Shown: piece after piece, positions 12,040 through 24,315 of the stretch | Position numbering within the stretch: position 1 is the stretch's first letter | Layout of the letters: each line of letters starts with the position of its first letter | Source: Alopecurus myosuroides | Taxonomy: Eukaryota > Streptophyta > Magnoliopsida > Poales > Poaceae | Direction of reading: 5' to 3' | Assembly: GCA_028641055.1 (NCBI GenBank) | Contig: JAPCYS010003022.1 | Span: forward strand, 1 to 64,000 | Length of the DNA: 64,000 bases | The notes under the pieces: generated by a model | What the model saw: only the letters and a program-made list of their open reading frames with translations | What the model was told of the DNA's origin: nothing | Databases searched by the model: none | Translations under genes and position numbers: made by a program

Positions 12040-12473
12040 TCAAGGCGGTTCAAACATGATTTTCCGAAGGGCCTTCGCACCTGCCATGGTCCAGCTGCAA
12101 GCCTCGTCATGCAGTGAGGTTGCCAGCGCACGCATGGACATCGATTGTCCTCTGAAGATCCTGGCGTTCCGCTCCCTCCAAAGCCCGGAGATAAGCAGGA
12201 TTACCAGCGAGCTGATCCCGGCGCGGTGAGCCGGTCTACAATCGTTGTAAATCAAATGCCACACCTGAGGCAGGGAGGAGGCAGCACCCCAAACGTCTGG
12301 GTTGAGAGCTTGACAGCCAGGCCATCTCGAGGCGGTGGCCCAAACGTGACGCGCAGTCGGACATTCGAAGAACAGGTGGGAGGAGCTCTCCAAACTCCTG
12401 ACGCAGAGCTGGCAGAAGTACTCATTAGGCCAACCGCGGCGTAGAAGGCGGTCAGCGCACCACAGGCGGTCAT
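12040..12473 (-). pseudogene. LINE 2 ORF2 C-terminal fragment (zf-RVT)
   Basis: Minus-strand remnant of the C-terminal zinc-containing region of the same LINE. Upstream, in a neighbouring frame, is LWCADRLLRRGWPNEYFC, then ESSSHLFFECPTARHVW and a run ending near a short basic tail, 12040-12393. The frame changes between about 12390 and 12473. The 5' continuation is found at 21538 and beyond, on the other side of the inserted LTR element. Confidence 0.75.
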
Positions 12474-15400
12474 TGTGACGCCCCGAGATCGGGCACTATG
12501 CAGATTTCAGCATTCCCGCCAAATCCGCATAATAACCGATTCCAGGTTGCCATTTATGATAACATTACAATAGTTCACGAATAATCCACAATTACAACAG
12601 CATCAGAAAGATACAAGATGACTCAACGAACCAGGGATTACAACTGATACAATACAAAGATCCAAATAACAGCGGAAGAAACAAACGTCCGGCTACGGAC
12701 AGGATCCAAATTGGACTAAGAGTCCTGAAGATAACCGAAGGCGTCCAATCCCTGCCCAGGCCAAGCCGGAGGGATTCCCAAGCTAACGTCGTCAGACTTC
12801 AAACCTGTTGACTGCAAGTTGGAATTTGCAGCCACGAAAGAGATTCGTGGGTCAGTACGGTTAAGTACTGGCAAGGGGGACAAAGCCCATACTCACAAGA
12901 ATACCGGCGTAGCCAATCATCACAAGATACAAATACTTTAGGATCAACGGAGAGGAAGGGGTTATGGCAAATAAGCGACAGCGGGCTGCACTAACCAACT
13001 ACAGAGATTCTATTACTTCCAACTATCAGAAAGGAGATAAGATCGAGTGATAGTAACCAACTGAAAGATAACTTCAAACAAACCCATCCTGGATCTCGCC
13101 CCTTATCCGAAGAAGCAATCCGAGGATAACTCACACCGTGGTATTAAAGATGAGTCAAGTTATTGTGTGAATAACTATTACTAGTCAAGTTATTAATCAT
13201 TGGGTGAAACATGATTGATCATTATGTTAAAGTTGTCCTGAGTACTTGTTAGCCAGTACTTTCACCAAGTAATCCATAACCGCGGAAAACACGGCTTCTC
13301 GAGAAGATTTACCCTGCAGGGGTGCACCAAAGTAACCACACTCATGAATATCCCGCCAGATGGAATGCCTCCCACCAAGCGGGGCACTCAACACAATCCA
13401 ACCCTTCTTCGCATCAAGCCCAAAGCACCGCGTGCTGTGCGTGCGCGGCTAATCGAGCCCCACGAAGAAAAGGGGACCCTCATAGCACTGGAAGACCACG
13501 CCGCCCTAAATGCCGACTACGAAAGTTCCACCCGGGATCCAAGGGCTCGCAAGATCATGCATGCAGCAAATGGAAAGCCCGAACTAGTACGGCGATTTGG
13601 ACGAGATGCGAATCGAGTCAAACTGAGGGGGAGCCCATACTCCCCAAATGCGGGTAGTGCGTCATGGATCAGTAGACAAGACCCTTTTCCTATTAGGGTC
13701 GACACTAGCAGGCCTCAAAACCACCCTGGGCCTCCTGCCGGTGCCTTATCATCAAATTTATTATTAATAGTAGCATTAACAGGATTGATTGATTAATATT
13801 TCGAGCCCCCGGAACGGTAACAACAATAATAGTACGATAGTAAAAGAAGTAACCGCCAACAGGCTCGAGCAGAAGCAACTCTAAGCATGCTAGATAGGAA
13901 CAGGCACAAACAAAGGCTGTAGGTATGGAGGTGAGGCAATATCAAGGTTAAGGGATTCATGTGATGGGTTCGTAACAGAAACAACTACCACTAAGGCTAG
14001 CAGAAAAGAATCAACGGAAAGAATCGGTAACAAGTGATGAAAGGCAGCCATATGGCATGCAAGTGAGTATACTTGCCTGAGATCCCGCAAGGTAGCAGAA
14101 CTTGTCGTTGCTCTCATCATCTCAACGTCCTATCCGGGAAGAAGCAACGAACCTCGAACAAACACCGGATGCAACAATTACTACTACGGCAAAAGATCCA
14201 GCATGATCAAGATATGGATGCATGACAAGTTTAATAGATGCACCAAGGTAAGCTAGTGGATAAGATACACAAGTTTAAATGGATTCCATAGGCAAAGATT
14301 GCATATGGCAAACCCATGCCTTATAGTTGAATTAATTGTTCTAACAATAGCATCATGTGTAAGTGAGTTAGAATGATGCATGCATGATGATGATAACAAG
14401 ATAACAACAAATTAGATGCAATTAGAATGATAGTTAACCAATTAAGAAAACATTAATAAGGTTTGGCAATTATTGTTACTTAATGGTGTTAAACAAGTAG
14501 TGATTGTTTTCATCAAGTTAAAGTGTGCAAAACAAATTACAAAGTTGATATTTGAAAAGGTTAGCAAATTTTAGTTGGATTACATGTTTCACAATTTGAA
14601 ATTGGACTTTGGATTATTTAATTATGAATTAAGCAATATTAAACAATTTTTAATTGAATTAAACAAGATTTAAATTGTGTAGGCAATTTTAATTATTCAA
14701 AACAGGAAACAAAATTTATATTTGAATAGGGTATTTAAAATGGTATGGAAAACATATTTTATTTGCATCATTTGGAAATAGTATGAGTTATTTATGAATT
14801 ATTGCAAATTACAATTGAATTATTTGAATTCAAATTTAAATTGCATTTTGAAAATTCAAAACAGGAAACAAAATGCATATTTGAAAAGTTCAGGAGATGT
14901 GGATTGGAAAACATATAAAATTTGTGTTATTTGGATGTGTGGTTTGGAAATTAGGAGCATTTGAAGTTTAGGGTTATTTCTGTAAAAAGCAGGGGCTTAA
15001 CTGTGAAGGAAACGTTGGAACAGGGGCTTGGTGCGAAAAAGAAAACACGCAGGGGGCTTGGTGCAAACCAGCCAGATCCAGATCTGGATCTGGTGGTGCA
15101 CCGAAGCGCACCCCAGCCACAGAGGCTGCCGCGCGGGCCCGGGGCCACGCGGGGTGACAGCGAGGCGGGTGCGGCTGAGGTGGCCTGCCAGGTCCATGAC
15201 CTGTGGGCCCAAATCCCCGCGCGCGGTAAAAGGCGAAAAAAGGAGGTGGCCTTGTGCGGCCTGTGGGATTCGATCCCAGGCCGTAGCGTGCTCGCGGTAG
15301 GGCGTTGCCACTGCGGTACTGCCGCGGTCGTGATGGACTACGGGCGCAACGGAAGAAGAGGTGAAATTTTGGGGGTTTACTGAACTTCGAACAGAACAAG

Positions 15401-16750
15401 AAGCAGATTCGCTTCCGATTCTGACAGAGACCAGAGGAAGGGATCGTTGCGTCGCGGATATGTGCGATGTGGAGGCGGTGTGCGTGCATCGGCGGGTGTG
15501 TGGTGTGCCTGTACAGGAGAAAGCGAGGGAGGAGGAGAAGGTGCCTATCGCAACTGCTGATGCTGTCTAGCTGTTTCTGACGAACAAACGTATCCGAGAC
15601 CATGGAAACGACGATGAACAGAGGAAGAGGGCGGCGGATAGAGGCGTTACCTGGCGACGGAGCCTTAGGCAATCTTGGAGAGGGAAGGACGCTGGTTCCA
15701 TTCCCGCCCTCGGTGTTCCTCGAGGTGGACGGGGTGACCGGCGATGAGGAAGGGAAGTGGGGGTTTCGGTGGTCTCCGGTGGTTCAGAAGGTGCAGTGGT
15801 GATCTTCAGAGAGAAAAGATGGGAGCAGAGGGGAGTTGGCTGCGATGGTGTGGAGAAGGAGAGATCCTGGCTTGGGGAGGAGGAAGGTGGAGTGGTTGAG
15901 GGAGGCGTGGAGGAGGGGGAAGATAAGGGGAAATCGGGGCAGGTGGTGGTGCTGCGTGCTCTCTGTCTGCTTTCTGCAGAGACAGCGACGGGGAGCAGGG
16001 GAATGACGTCGGGGGGGTGGACTGGGTCGTGGTACTGGGTTGGGCTAGATGGGCTAGGTTAGGTAGATAGGTTAGTTGGTGTCTCCTTTCTTTTCCTTTC
16101 TAATTTTTATATTTTTTTTTTTTCCTGAAAACAGATTTGGAAGAAAAATGGATAGATTTTGTTTAGGGAAAAATTTCAGTAAATTTAGGGTAGGTTATTT
16201 AGGTAATTAGAAATACATTTCCAAGATTTGATTTCAAAATTTTGATATTTAAAATAAAGTTTGTATTTGAAACCAATTTAGAGGATGTTCAATATTAATA
16301 AACCATTATAAAAACATGCTTTTAAATAGGGTTACCCCTAAGATTTAATTTGATTGAAAATTAGTTGATTGCCTTGTTAAGTTATGAATTCAAAAGTGGT
16401 TATGGTTGAGGCATTTGATTAGAAGATGGAGGTGATTTAATTAATTAATTGAAAATAGTTGTTTGATTAAACCCAACAATTCAATGAATGATTTGGTTTA
16501 AACTTTTGAGTTAGCCATTAGGGTTTTAACAAGAGGGGGGAAGTTATTAACAAGCAATTGGATTAAACAATTTTCAAACTATTGAAGAACAAATGAGGGG
16601 TTTAGTTTGCAAGTTTGAAATTGCAAAATTTTTGAGCAAGGGTGAAAGTTTAAATTGTTTTGAAAATTTCAGTTGTGATGCAAACATGGTGCAATGCAAT
16701 GTGATGCATATGATGCAACCAAGCAAACAGGTAACACCCCAGGTGTTACA
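12474..16750 (-). repeat. Left (3') LTR of the giant-LTR element
   Basis: A 4277-bp LTR bounded by TG...CA. Layout on the plus strand: a mixed first 1.3 kb, an AT-rich stretch (about 14280-14960), a GC-rich island (about 15085-16080), then AT-rich DNA to the end. Open frames in the GC island (for example minus 14974-15672, 232 codons) are split in the other LTR and have no domain, so I do not call them genes. A polypurine tract would be expected on the minus strand next to 16751 but is not evident. Confidence 0.9.
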
Positions 16751-16753
16751 GAC

Positions 16754-16894
16754 GACACCACTAACAAGGGATTGCGCCCTCGCAATCCACCTGCTAACCC
16801 GGGAGGGGAAAGAAGTTCGACTATCGATTCTTCGTGCTTCCAGTTGATCTCCTCGACACCACTAACAAGGGCTTCTCGACACCACTAACAAGAG
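16754..16894 (+). repeat. Three 17-bp direct repeats inside the giant-LTR element
   Basis: GACACCACTAACAAGGG occurs at 16754-16770 and 16855-16871, and GACACCACTAACAAGAG at 16878-16894. They sit beside the left LTR in the position usually held by the polypurine tract. Function unknown. Confidence 0.8.
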
Positions 16895-17231
16895 ATTCTT
16901 GCTCGGGCTGATGACGATGTTCTTCCACTAGGAATCTTCCGATGATCGAACCTATTAGGTTAACAGCTCAGAAAACGTCCACCCACGTAGGATCCTAACA
17001 CTTTGAAAGATGGACAAGAGGGGAAGACTCCAAAACAAATAAGATGGGATGGGAAATAGAATAGGGGTAAGGAGAAAACAAGAATCCTATTGAGATGTTT
17101 TTCCAAAATAGCTTAGCAGAAATAGTTTTCGACACTCTAGAAACAACGACCGTTAGCGAGGTTATCCTACAGGCTTTGCGGACCCGTTGCTTCGATAACC
17201 ATTCGTATCGAAACAATCTCGGGAATCGGAA

Positions 17232-17248
17232 CCAAGGCTCTGATACCA
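17232..17248 (-). other. Primer-binding site (initiator Met tRNA type)
   Basis: Minus strand reads TGGTATCAGAGCCTTGG, starting two bases inside the right LTR. The first 12 bases are the standard plant retrotransposon match to the 3' end of initiator-methionine tRNA. This makes the right LTR the 5' LTR and the element minus-strand. Confidence 0.85.
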
Positions 17249-17250
17249 TT

Positions 17251-20200
17251 TGTGACGCCCCGAGATCGGGCACTATGCAGATTTCAGCATTCCCGCCAAA
17301 TCCGCATAATAACCGATTCCAGGTTGCCATTTATGATAACATTACAATAGTTCACGAATAATCCACAATTACAACAGCATCAGAAAGATACAAGATGACT
17401 CAACGAACCAGGGATTACAACTGATACAATACAAAGATCCAAATAACAGCGGAAGAAACAAACGTCCGGCTACGGACAGGATCCAAATTGGACTAAGAGT
17501 CCTGAAGATAACCGAAGGCGTCCAATCCCTGCCCAGGCCAAGCCGGAGGGATTCCCAAGCTAACGTCGTCAGACTTCAAACCTGTTGACTGCAAGTTGGA
17601 ATTTGCAGCCACGAAAGAGATTCGTGGGTCAGTACGGTTAAGTACTGGCAAGGGGGACAAAGCCCATACTCACAAGAATACCGGCGTAGCCAATCATCAC
17701 AAGATACAAATACTTTAGGATCAACGGAGAGGAAGGGGTTATGGCAAATAAGCGACAGCGGGCTGCACTAACCAACTACAGAGATTCTATTACTTCCAAC
17801 TATCAGAAAGGAGATAAGATCGAGTGATAGTAACCAACTGAAAGATAACTTCAAACAAACCCATCCTGGATCTCGCCCCTTATCCGAAGAAGCAATCCGA
17901 GGATAACTCACACCGTGGTATTAAAGATGAGTCAAGTTATTGTGTGAATAACCTATTACTAGTCAAGTTTATTAATCATTGGGTGAAACATGATTGATCA
18001 TTATGTTAAAGTTGTCCTGAGTACTTGTTAGCCAGTACTTTCACCAAGTAATCCATAACCGCGGAAAACACGGCTTCTCGAGAAGATTTACCCTGCAGGG
18101 GTGCACCAAAGTAACCACACTCATGAATATCCCGCCAGATGGAATGCCTCCCACCAAGCGGGGCACTCAACACAATCCAACCCTTCTTCGCATCAAGCCC
18201 AAAGCACCGCGTGCTGTGCGTGCGGGCTAATCGAGCCCCACGAAGAAAAGGGGACCCTCATAGCACTGGAAGACCACGCCGCCCTAAATGCCGACTACGA
18301 AAGTTCCACCCGGGATCCAAGGGCTCGCAAGATCATGCATGCAGCAAATGGAAAGCCCGAACTAGTACGGCGATTTGGACGAGATGCGAATCGAGTCAAA
18401 CTGAGGGGGAGCCCATACTCCCCAAATGCGGGTAGTGCGCTCATCATGGATCAGTAGACAAGACCCTTTTCCTATTAGGGTCGACACTAGCAGGCCTCAA
18501 AACCACCCTGGGCCTCCTGCCGGTGCCTTATCATCAAATTTATTATTAATAGTAGCATTAACAGGATTGATTGATTAATATTTCGAGCCCCCGGAACGGT
18601 AACAACAATAATAGTACGATAGTAAAAGAAGTAACCGCCAACAGGCTCGAGCAGAAGCAACTCTAAGCATGCTAGATAGGAACAGGCACAAACAAAGGCT
18701 GTAGGTATGGAGGTGAGGCAATATCAAGGTTAAGGGATTCATGTGATGGGTTCGTAACAGAAACAACTACCACTAAGGCTAGCAGAAAAGAATCAACGGA
18801 AAGAATCGGTAAAAAGTGATGAAAGGCAGCCATATGGCATGCAAGTGAGTATACTTGCCTGAGATCCCGCAAGGTAGCAAGAACTTGTCGTTGCTCACAT
18901 CATCTCAACGTCCTATCCGGGAAGAAGCAACGAACCTCGAACAAACACCGGATGCAACAATTACTACTACGGCAAAAGATCCAGCATGATCAAGATATGG
19001 ATGCATGACAAGTTTAATAGATGCACCAAGGTAAGCTAGTGGATAAGATACACAAGTTTAAATGGATTCCATAGGCAAAGATTGCATATGGCAAACCCAT
19101 GCCTTATAGTTGAATTAATTGTTCTAACAATAGCATCATGTGTAAGTGAGTTAGAATGATGCATGCATGATGATGATAACAAGATAACAACAAATTAGAT
19201 GCAATTAGAATGATAGTTAACCAATTAAGAAAACATTAATAAGGTTTGGCAATTATTGTTACTTAATGGTGTTAAACAAGTAGTGATTGTTTTCATCAAG
19301 TTAAAGTGTGCAAAACAAATTACAAAGTTGATATTTGAAAAGGTTAGCAAATTTTAGTTGGATTACATGTTTCACAATTTGAAATTGGACTTTGGATTAT
19401 TTAATTTATGAATTAAGCAATATTAAACAATTTTTAATTGAATTAAACAAGATTTAAATTGTGTAGGCAATTTTAATTATTCAAAACAGGAAACAAAATT
19501 TATATTTGAATAGGGTATTTAAAATGGTATGGAAAACATATTTTATTTGCATCATTTGGAAATAGTATGAGTTATTTATGAATTATTGCAAATTACAATT
19601 GAATTATTTGAATTCAAATTTAAATTGCATTTTGAAAATTCAAACAGGAAACAAAATGCATATTTGAAAAGTTCAGGAGATGTGGATTGGAAAAACATAT
19701 AAAATTTGTGTTATTTGGATGTGTGGTTTGGAAATTAGGAGCATTTGAAGTTTAGGGTTATTTCTGTAAAAAGCAGGGCTTAACTGTGAAGGAAACGTTG
19801 GAACAGGGGCTTGGTGCGAAAAAGAAAACACGCAGGGGGCTTGGTGCAAACCAGCCAGATCCAGATCTGGATCTGGTGGTGCACCGAAGCGCACCCCCCA
19901 GCCACAGAGGCTGCCGCGCGGGCCCGGGGCCACGCGGGGTGACAGCGAGGGCGGGTGCGGCTGAGGTGGCCTGCCAGGTCCATGACCTGTGGGCCCAAAT
20001 CCCGCGCGCGGTAAAAGGCGAAAAAAGGAGGTGGCCTTGTGCGGCCTGTGGGATTCGATCCCAGGCCGTAGCGTGCTCGCGGTAGGGCGTTGCCACTGCG
20101 GTACTGCCGCGGTCGTGATGGACTACGGGCGCAACGGAAGAAGAGGTGAAATTTTGGGGGTTTTACTGAACTTCGAACAGAACAAAGAAGCAGATTCGCT

Positions 20201-21532
20201 TCCGATTCTGACAGAGACCAGAGGAAGGGATCGTTGCGTCGCGGATATGTGCGATGTGGAGGCGGTGTGCGTGCATCGGCGGGTGTGTGGTGTGCCTGTA
20301 CAGGAGAAAGCGAGGGAGGAGGAGAAGGTGCCTATCGCAACTGCTGATGCTGTCTAGCTGTTTCTGACGAACAAACGTATCCGAGACCATGGAAACGACG
20401 ATGAACAGAGGAAGAGGGCGGCGGATAGAGGCGTTACCTGGCGACGGAGCCTTAGGCAATCTTGGAGAGGGAAGGACGCTGGTTCCATTCCCGCCCTCGG
20501 TGTTCCTCGAGGTGGACGGGGGGTGACCGGCGATGAGGAAGGGAAGTGGGGGTTTCGGTGGTCTCCGGTGGTTCAGAAGGTGCAGTGGTGATCTTCAGAG
20601 AGAAAAGATGGGAGCAGAGGGGAGTTGGCTGCGATGGTGTGGAGAAGGAGAGATCCTGGCTTGGGGAGGAGGAAGGTGGAGTGGTTGAGGGAGGCGTGGG
20701 GAGGGGGAAGATAAGGGGAAATCGGGGCAGGTGGTGGTGCTGCGTGCTCTCTGTCTGCTTTCTGCAGAGACAGCGACGGGGAGCAGGGAATGACGTCGGG
20801 GGGGTGGACTGGGTCGTGGTACTGGGTTGGGCTAGATGGGCTAGGTTAGGTAGATAGGTTAGTTGGTGTCTCCTTTCTTTTCCTTTCTAATTTTTATATT
20901 TTTTTTTTCCTGAAAACAGATTTGGAAGAAAAATGGATAGATTTTGTTTAGGGAAAATTTCAGTAAATTTAGGTAGGTTATTTAGGTAATTAGAAATACA
21001 TTTCAAGATTTGATTTCAAAATTTTGATATTTAAAATAAAGTTTGTATTTGAAACCAATTTAGAGGATGTTCAATATTAATAAACCATTATAAAAACATG
21101 CTTTTAAATAGGGTTACCCCTAAGATTTAATTTGATTGAAAATTAGTTGATTGCCTTGTTAAGTTATGAATTCAAAAGTGGTTATGGTTGAGGCATTTGA
21201 TTAGAAGATGGAGGTGATTTAATTAATTAATTGAAAATAGTTGTTTGATTAAACCCAACAATTCAATGAATGATTTGGTTTAAACTTTTGAGTTAGCCAT
21301 TAGGGTTTTAACAAGAGGGGGGAAGTTATTAACAAGCAATTGGATTAAACAATTTTCAAACTATTGAAGAACAAATGAGGGGTTTAGTTTGCAAGTTTGA
21401 AATTGCAAAATTTTTGAGCAAGGGTGAAAGTTTAAATTGTTTTGAAAATTTCAGTTGTGATGCAAACATGGTGCAATGCAATGTGATGCATATGATGCAA
21501 CCAAGCAAACAGGTAACACCCCAGGTGTTACA
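17251..21532 (-). repeat. Right (5') LTR of the giant-LTR element
   Basis: A 4282-bp copy of the left LTR. Differences that I could read by eye are mainly single-base indels in short homopolymers (for example CCCC against CCCCCC near 15112/19895, and GGGG against GGGGGG near 15731/20519), with few substitutions. The insertion is therefore young, and part of the difference may be consensus error. Its outer edge is followed by the GTCAT target duplication. Confidence 0.9.
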
Positions 21533-21761
21533 GTCATGTAGCAGAAGCCATGCCGTGATCTTGCATCTCGCCGGCGCCCAAACTTTCCGAATGATGCGCT
21601 TGGCCGGTGATTCCGTCTGCCCAGCAAACTGAATACGATACGCCGAGGCTGCAGAATACGAGCCATCGCGGGATAGGATCCAGACGATGGAGTCCTCCCT
21701 GCCCTCCCTGAGCTGAACGTCCTGTATGAGACGCTAGAGAGACAAGAAGGCTGGTAGCAGC

Positions 21762-23745
21762 TCAGCTGGGAAGTTGAGGCCGAGGTCGCGGACCCAACGG
21801 TGATCTACAAGGGCTTGAGCGAGGCTTTTCGAAGCGAGCGGGCGAAGAGGCGCGGGAATTGCTGGGACAGGGGTGCCCCATTGTACCAGTTCGACGTCCA
21901 GAAACAAGCCTTTCGACCATCGCCAATGGAGACCCTAGTGGCCGAATGAAAGATGGCGCGATCCAGCTTGTCACAAGGCACGGGGGTGCCTGTCCAAGGC
22001 CGCGGCAAAAGCCACTCAAACCAAAGCCAGCAGATGCGCAACGCCCTACCGAAGAAAGCAAGGTTTGGCAAGCCAAGACCACTAAAATCGTAGGGCTTGC
22101 AAATACTGGTCCAGCTGATCTTGCACTTGGCGCCGTTAACAGGCTCCTCCTCGATCCCCTAGATGAAATTGCGTCTGAGCTTGTCGAGGTCCTTAATGAA
22201 TTTAGCCGGGGGTTTTTAGGCAGTCATGACAAAGATTGGTAACGTGCTAAGGACCGCGGAAGTGAGCGCCTTCCGGCCACCGGCATTCACTAGCTTGCCG
22301 CACCATGCCGCGAGGTGAGAGCGAGCCCTGTCGATAATGGGCTGTCGGTGTACATGTCGGAGGCGTCCGAGTGAGATGGGCATACCAAGGTATCTAAGGG
22401 GGAACTGAGCCCTCTCGCCGGTGAAAGGAGAGAGCGTGTCAACTAGGTCTAAACCAGTGCAACTGATAGGAGCCACGGAGCATTTGGCCATATTGATACG
22501 CAGACCGGTGGCATCACCGAAACCCTGTAGAATCTTGAAGAGACACTCTACATCACGCCGATTGGGGTTGACGAAGACCATAACATCATCTGCATAGAGG
22601 CTAGTTCTGAGGCGGCCTTCTCGCACCGGGATCGGCGAAAGAAAGCCCCCGCTAGTGGCTAGCTGCAGCATCGAGTGGAGCGGGTCCAAAGAGAGGATGA
22701 AGAGGAGGGGGGACAGGGGGTCCCCCTTACGTAGACCGCGTCGGTGCAAGATCTGCGGCCCCTCGACTCCATTAAGCATGACCGTTGATGAAGCGGAGCA
22801 AAGGAGGAGGGAAATCCAATCCCTCCATTTGGCCGAGAAGCCAAGCTTTTGGAGCAACTCGAGGAGGTAGTCCCACGACACGGAGTCGAAAGCGCGTGCG
22901 AAATCTAGCTTGAAGAGGAGGGAGGCCTTTTTCTTGTGGTGCAAGGCACGGGCTAGGTTGCGAACGTACAGGTAGCTATCATGCAGGCAGCGGGACCGGA
23001 TGAAAGCACTTTGAGACTGTGAGATCAAGGTGCCAATCACCGGGGCCAAGCGGCGTGCCAGAACTTTGGCGATCAGCTTTGCCATGGAGTGAATCAGACT
23101 AATTGGGCGGAAGTCGCCTAGGCTAGCAGGAGTGTCCTTCTTTGGTAGCCGACAGATGGTGGCGCGGGTCAGGTAACCAAAATTCCCACCTGCAAGCCTG
23201 AAGAAGTGGTCGAAAACCGCCATCACGTCCATCCTAATGATGGGCCAACAGTGGCGAAAGAACGTCCCATTGAATCCATCGGCACCGGGGGCCTTCTCCG
23301 GAGGCGAGTCTTTGATTGCATCCCAGACCTCCGAGGCCGAGAAGGGGTTGTCCAGCCCAGCGTTCGTCACGTTTGGGAGATCCAGCTCATCCCAGGCGAA
23401 GGCACGGGTCCTAGCGACGGAAGCCCCAAGAACAGAAGAGAAGTGCATGTAGGTAGAACTTTCCTTATCTCCATGGGCGGTATGCGTTCCAGCCGAGTCT
23501 TGAAGCGAGTGGATGAAATTACGTCGTCTACGGGCGTTCATCCTAACGTGGAAGAAACGTGTGTTAGCGTCGCCCTCCCTCAGCCAGAAGATGCGGGAGG
23601 CTTGGCGACGCCTGGCGCGTTCGACCGAGGCCAGCCCAAGCACGCGCACCTTAAGGGCCTTTCGAAGCTGAAACTCGAGGTCAGTAAGCATGCGGGCTTC
23701 CTGGGCGACATCTAATGGGTTACTCCGAGTATCGAGTATCCTCAA
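21762..23745 (-). pseudogene. LINE 2 reverse transcriptase fragment
   Basis: The main frame at 22216-23745 (509 residues, minus strand) is a plant LINE reverse transcriptase. It begins with the charged linker (WLREGDANTRFFH), then APGADGFNGTFF, FRPISLIHSMAKLIAKVLARR, the catalytic aspartate region FKLDFARAFDSVSWDYL, GLRKGDPLSPLLF, and the active-site YADDVMVF about 400 residues in. It stops where the frame shifts near 22216. Weaker continuations follow in other frames (21762-22082). The first few residues near 23745 may be flanking sequence rather than LINE. Conserved motifs are intact in this stretch, but the gene lacks its endonuclease and is cut off from its 3' end by the LTR element. Confidence 0.85.
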
Positions 23746-23928
23746 GAGTTCTCCATCATGACTTCATTAGAAATACTCGTGGGACCCCAAAGATGGATCT
23801 AAACCAAGACTCGGTAAGATTAATCCTAAGGATAATTGGAAGAATCAAGTTATTTTATCATGCCATTTGTCGTGACGCCTTCTTCCAAAGTCATGGTGAG
23901 CAGCAACCTTGAGCTCTGATACCACTAT
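23746..23928 (-). pseudogene. Copia C fragment: gag start and primer site
   Basis: On the minus strand, an LTR edge (TGTTAGG on plus at 23928) is followed by the primer-binding site TGGTATCAGAGCTCAAGG (plus 23907-23924). A start codon follows (plus 23892-23894) that opens a copia gag-like N-terminus with stops. It is closely similar to 54742-54871, the gag start of copia B. The fragment is cut off on its left around 23720-23745, where LINE 2 begins. What remains cannot encode a product. Confidence 0.65.
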
Positions 23929-24315
23929 GTTAGGAAACTAGCACACTTGTTAAGAAGTGGCACGCGCATGAGAATTTGTCCCGGTTCAGGCCACGAACCG
24001 GGACCAATGTCCCCCTTCCCCTATATATACTGCCCCAGCCCCCCACCCTTCCATCTTTTTTTTTTGCTTGGAGGTGTGAGAGAGGTGGGTGTTAGTGTGT
24101 TTTATTTTACTATGCACACGAGGTGTTCGACGAAATTCCCGAGCCACACATAAGCTCACTAAAAATGGTATCTTCGAACGAGGTTAACAAACTTATCTTT
24201 TTCGTCTGTAACTGATACATAAAAAAGTAGTATTTGTCGATGTATTGTTGTCATCTCTGTATTAATATGTTATTGTAATGTATTTTTGATAAACTTCATT
24301 AATTATACGATGCAG

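Larger units (their letters stand above)
16751..17250 (-). other. Interior of the giant-LTR element, non-coding
   Basis: Only 500 bp separate the two LTRs. On the minus strand it opens with the primer-binding site (17232-17248) and then has no frame resembling gag or pol. Three copies of a 17-base motif (GACACCACTAACAAGGG or close) lie at its far end, where the polypurine tract should be. The strand-specific packaging signal of such elements would be expected between the primer site and that end, but cannot be recognised by eye. Confidence 0.75.
12474..21532 (-). mobile_element. Giant-LTR non-autonomous retrotransposon (LARD-like)
   Basis: Two near-identical direct repeats of 4277 and 4282 bp (12474-16750, 17251-21532) start TGTGACG and end TTACA. 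They flank only 500 bp. An exact 5-bp duplication GTCAT lies at 12469-12473 and 21533-21537. A primer-binding site matching initiator-methionine tRNA (TGGTATCAGAGC...) on the minus strand next to the right repeat sets the orientation. No gag, protease, reverse transcriptase or integrase is encoded, so it must move in trans. LTRs make up about 94 percent of its length, more extreme than the large retrotransposon derivatives I know of (for example barley Sukkula, with an interior of several kilobases). It interrupts LINE 2. Confidence 0.9.
11885..23720 (-). mobile_element. L1-type LINE 2, split by an LTR element
   Basis: The minus-strand LINE has its A tail as an 11-T run at 11885-11895, followed by GAAAGATCCAGCAAATGC, a usual grass LINE end. 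Its 3' part (11885-12473) and 5' part (21538 to about 23720) were contiguous before the 9.06-kb LTR element entered, as shown by the GTCAT duplication at 12469-12473 and 21533-21537. The 5' part stops around 23720 within the linker upstream of reverse transcriptase. ORF1 and endonuclease are missing, so it was a 5'-truncated insertion. The exact 5' end and its target duplication were not resolved. Confidence 0.8.

Noticed and set aside
13322..13796. Overlapping open frames near the start of the giant LTR
   Set aside because: The copies at 18101-18457 end differently because of small indels. No homology was recognised, and the location within an LTR argues against a gene.
14974..15672. 232-codon minus-strand frame in the left giant LTR
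   Set aside because: The same sequence in the right LTR is split in two by small indels, and the composition is simply that of a GC-rich island; no domain was recognised.
23206..23715. 169-codon plus-strand frame
   Set aside because: It is the antisense shadow of the LINE 2 reverse transcriptase.
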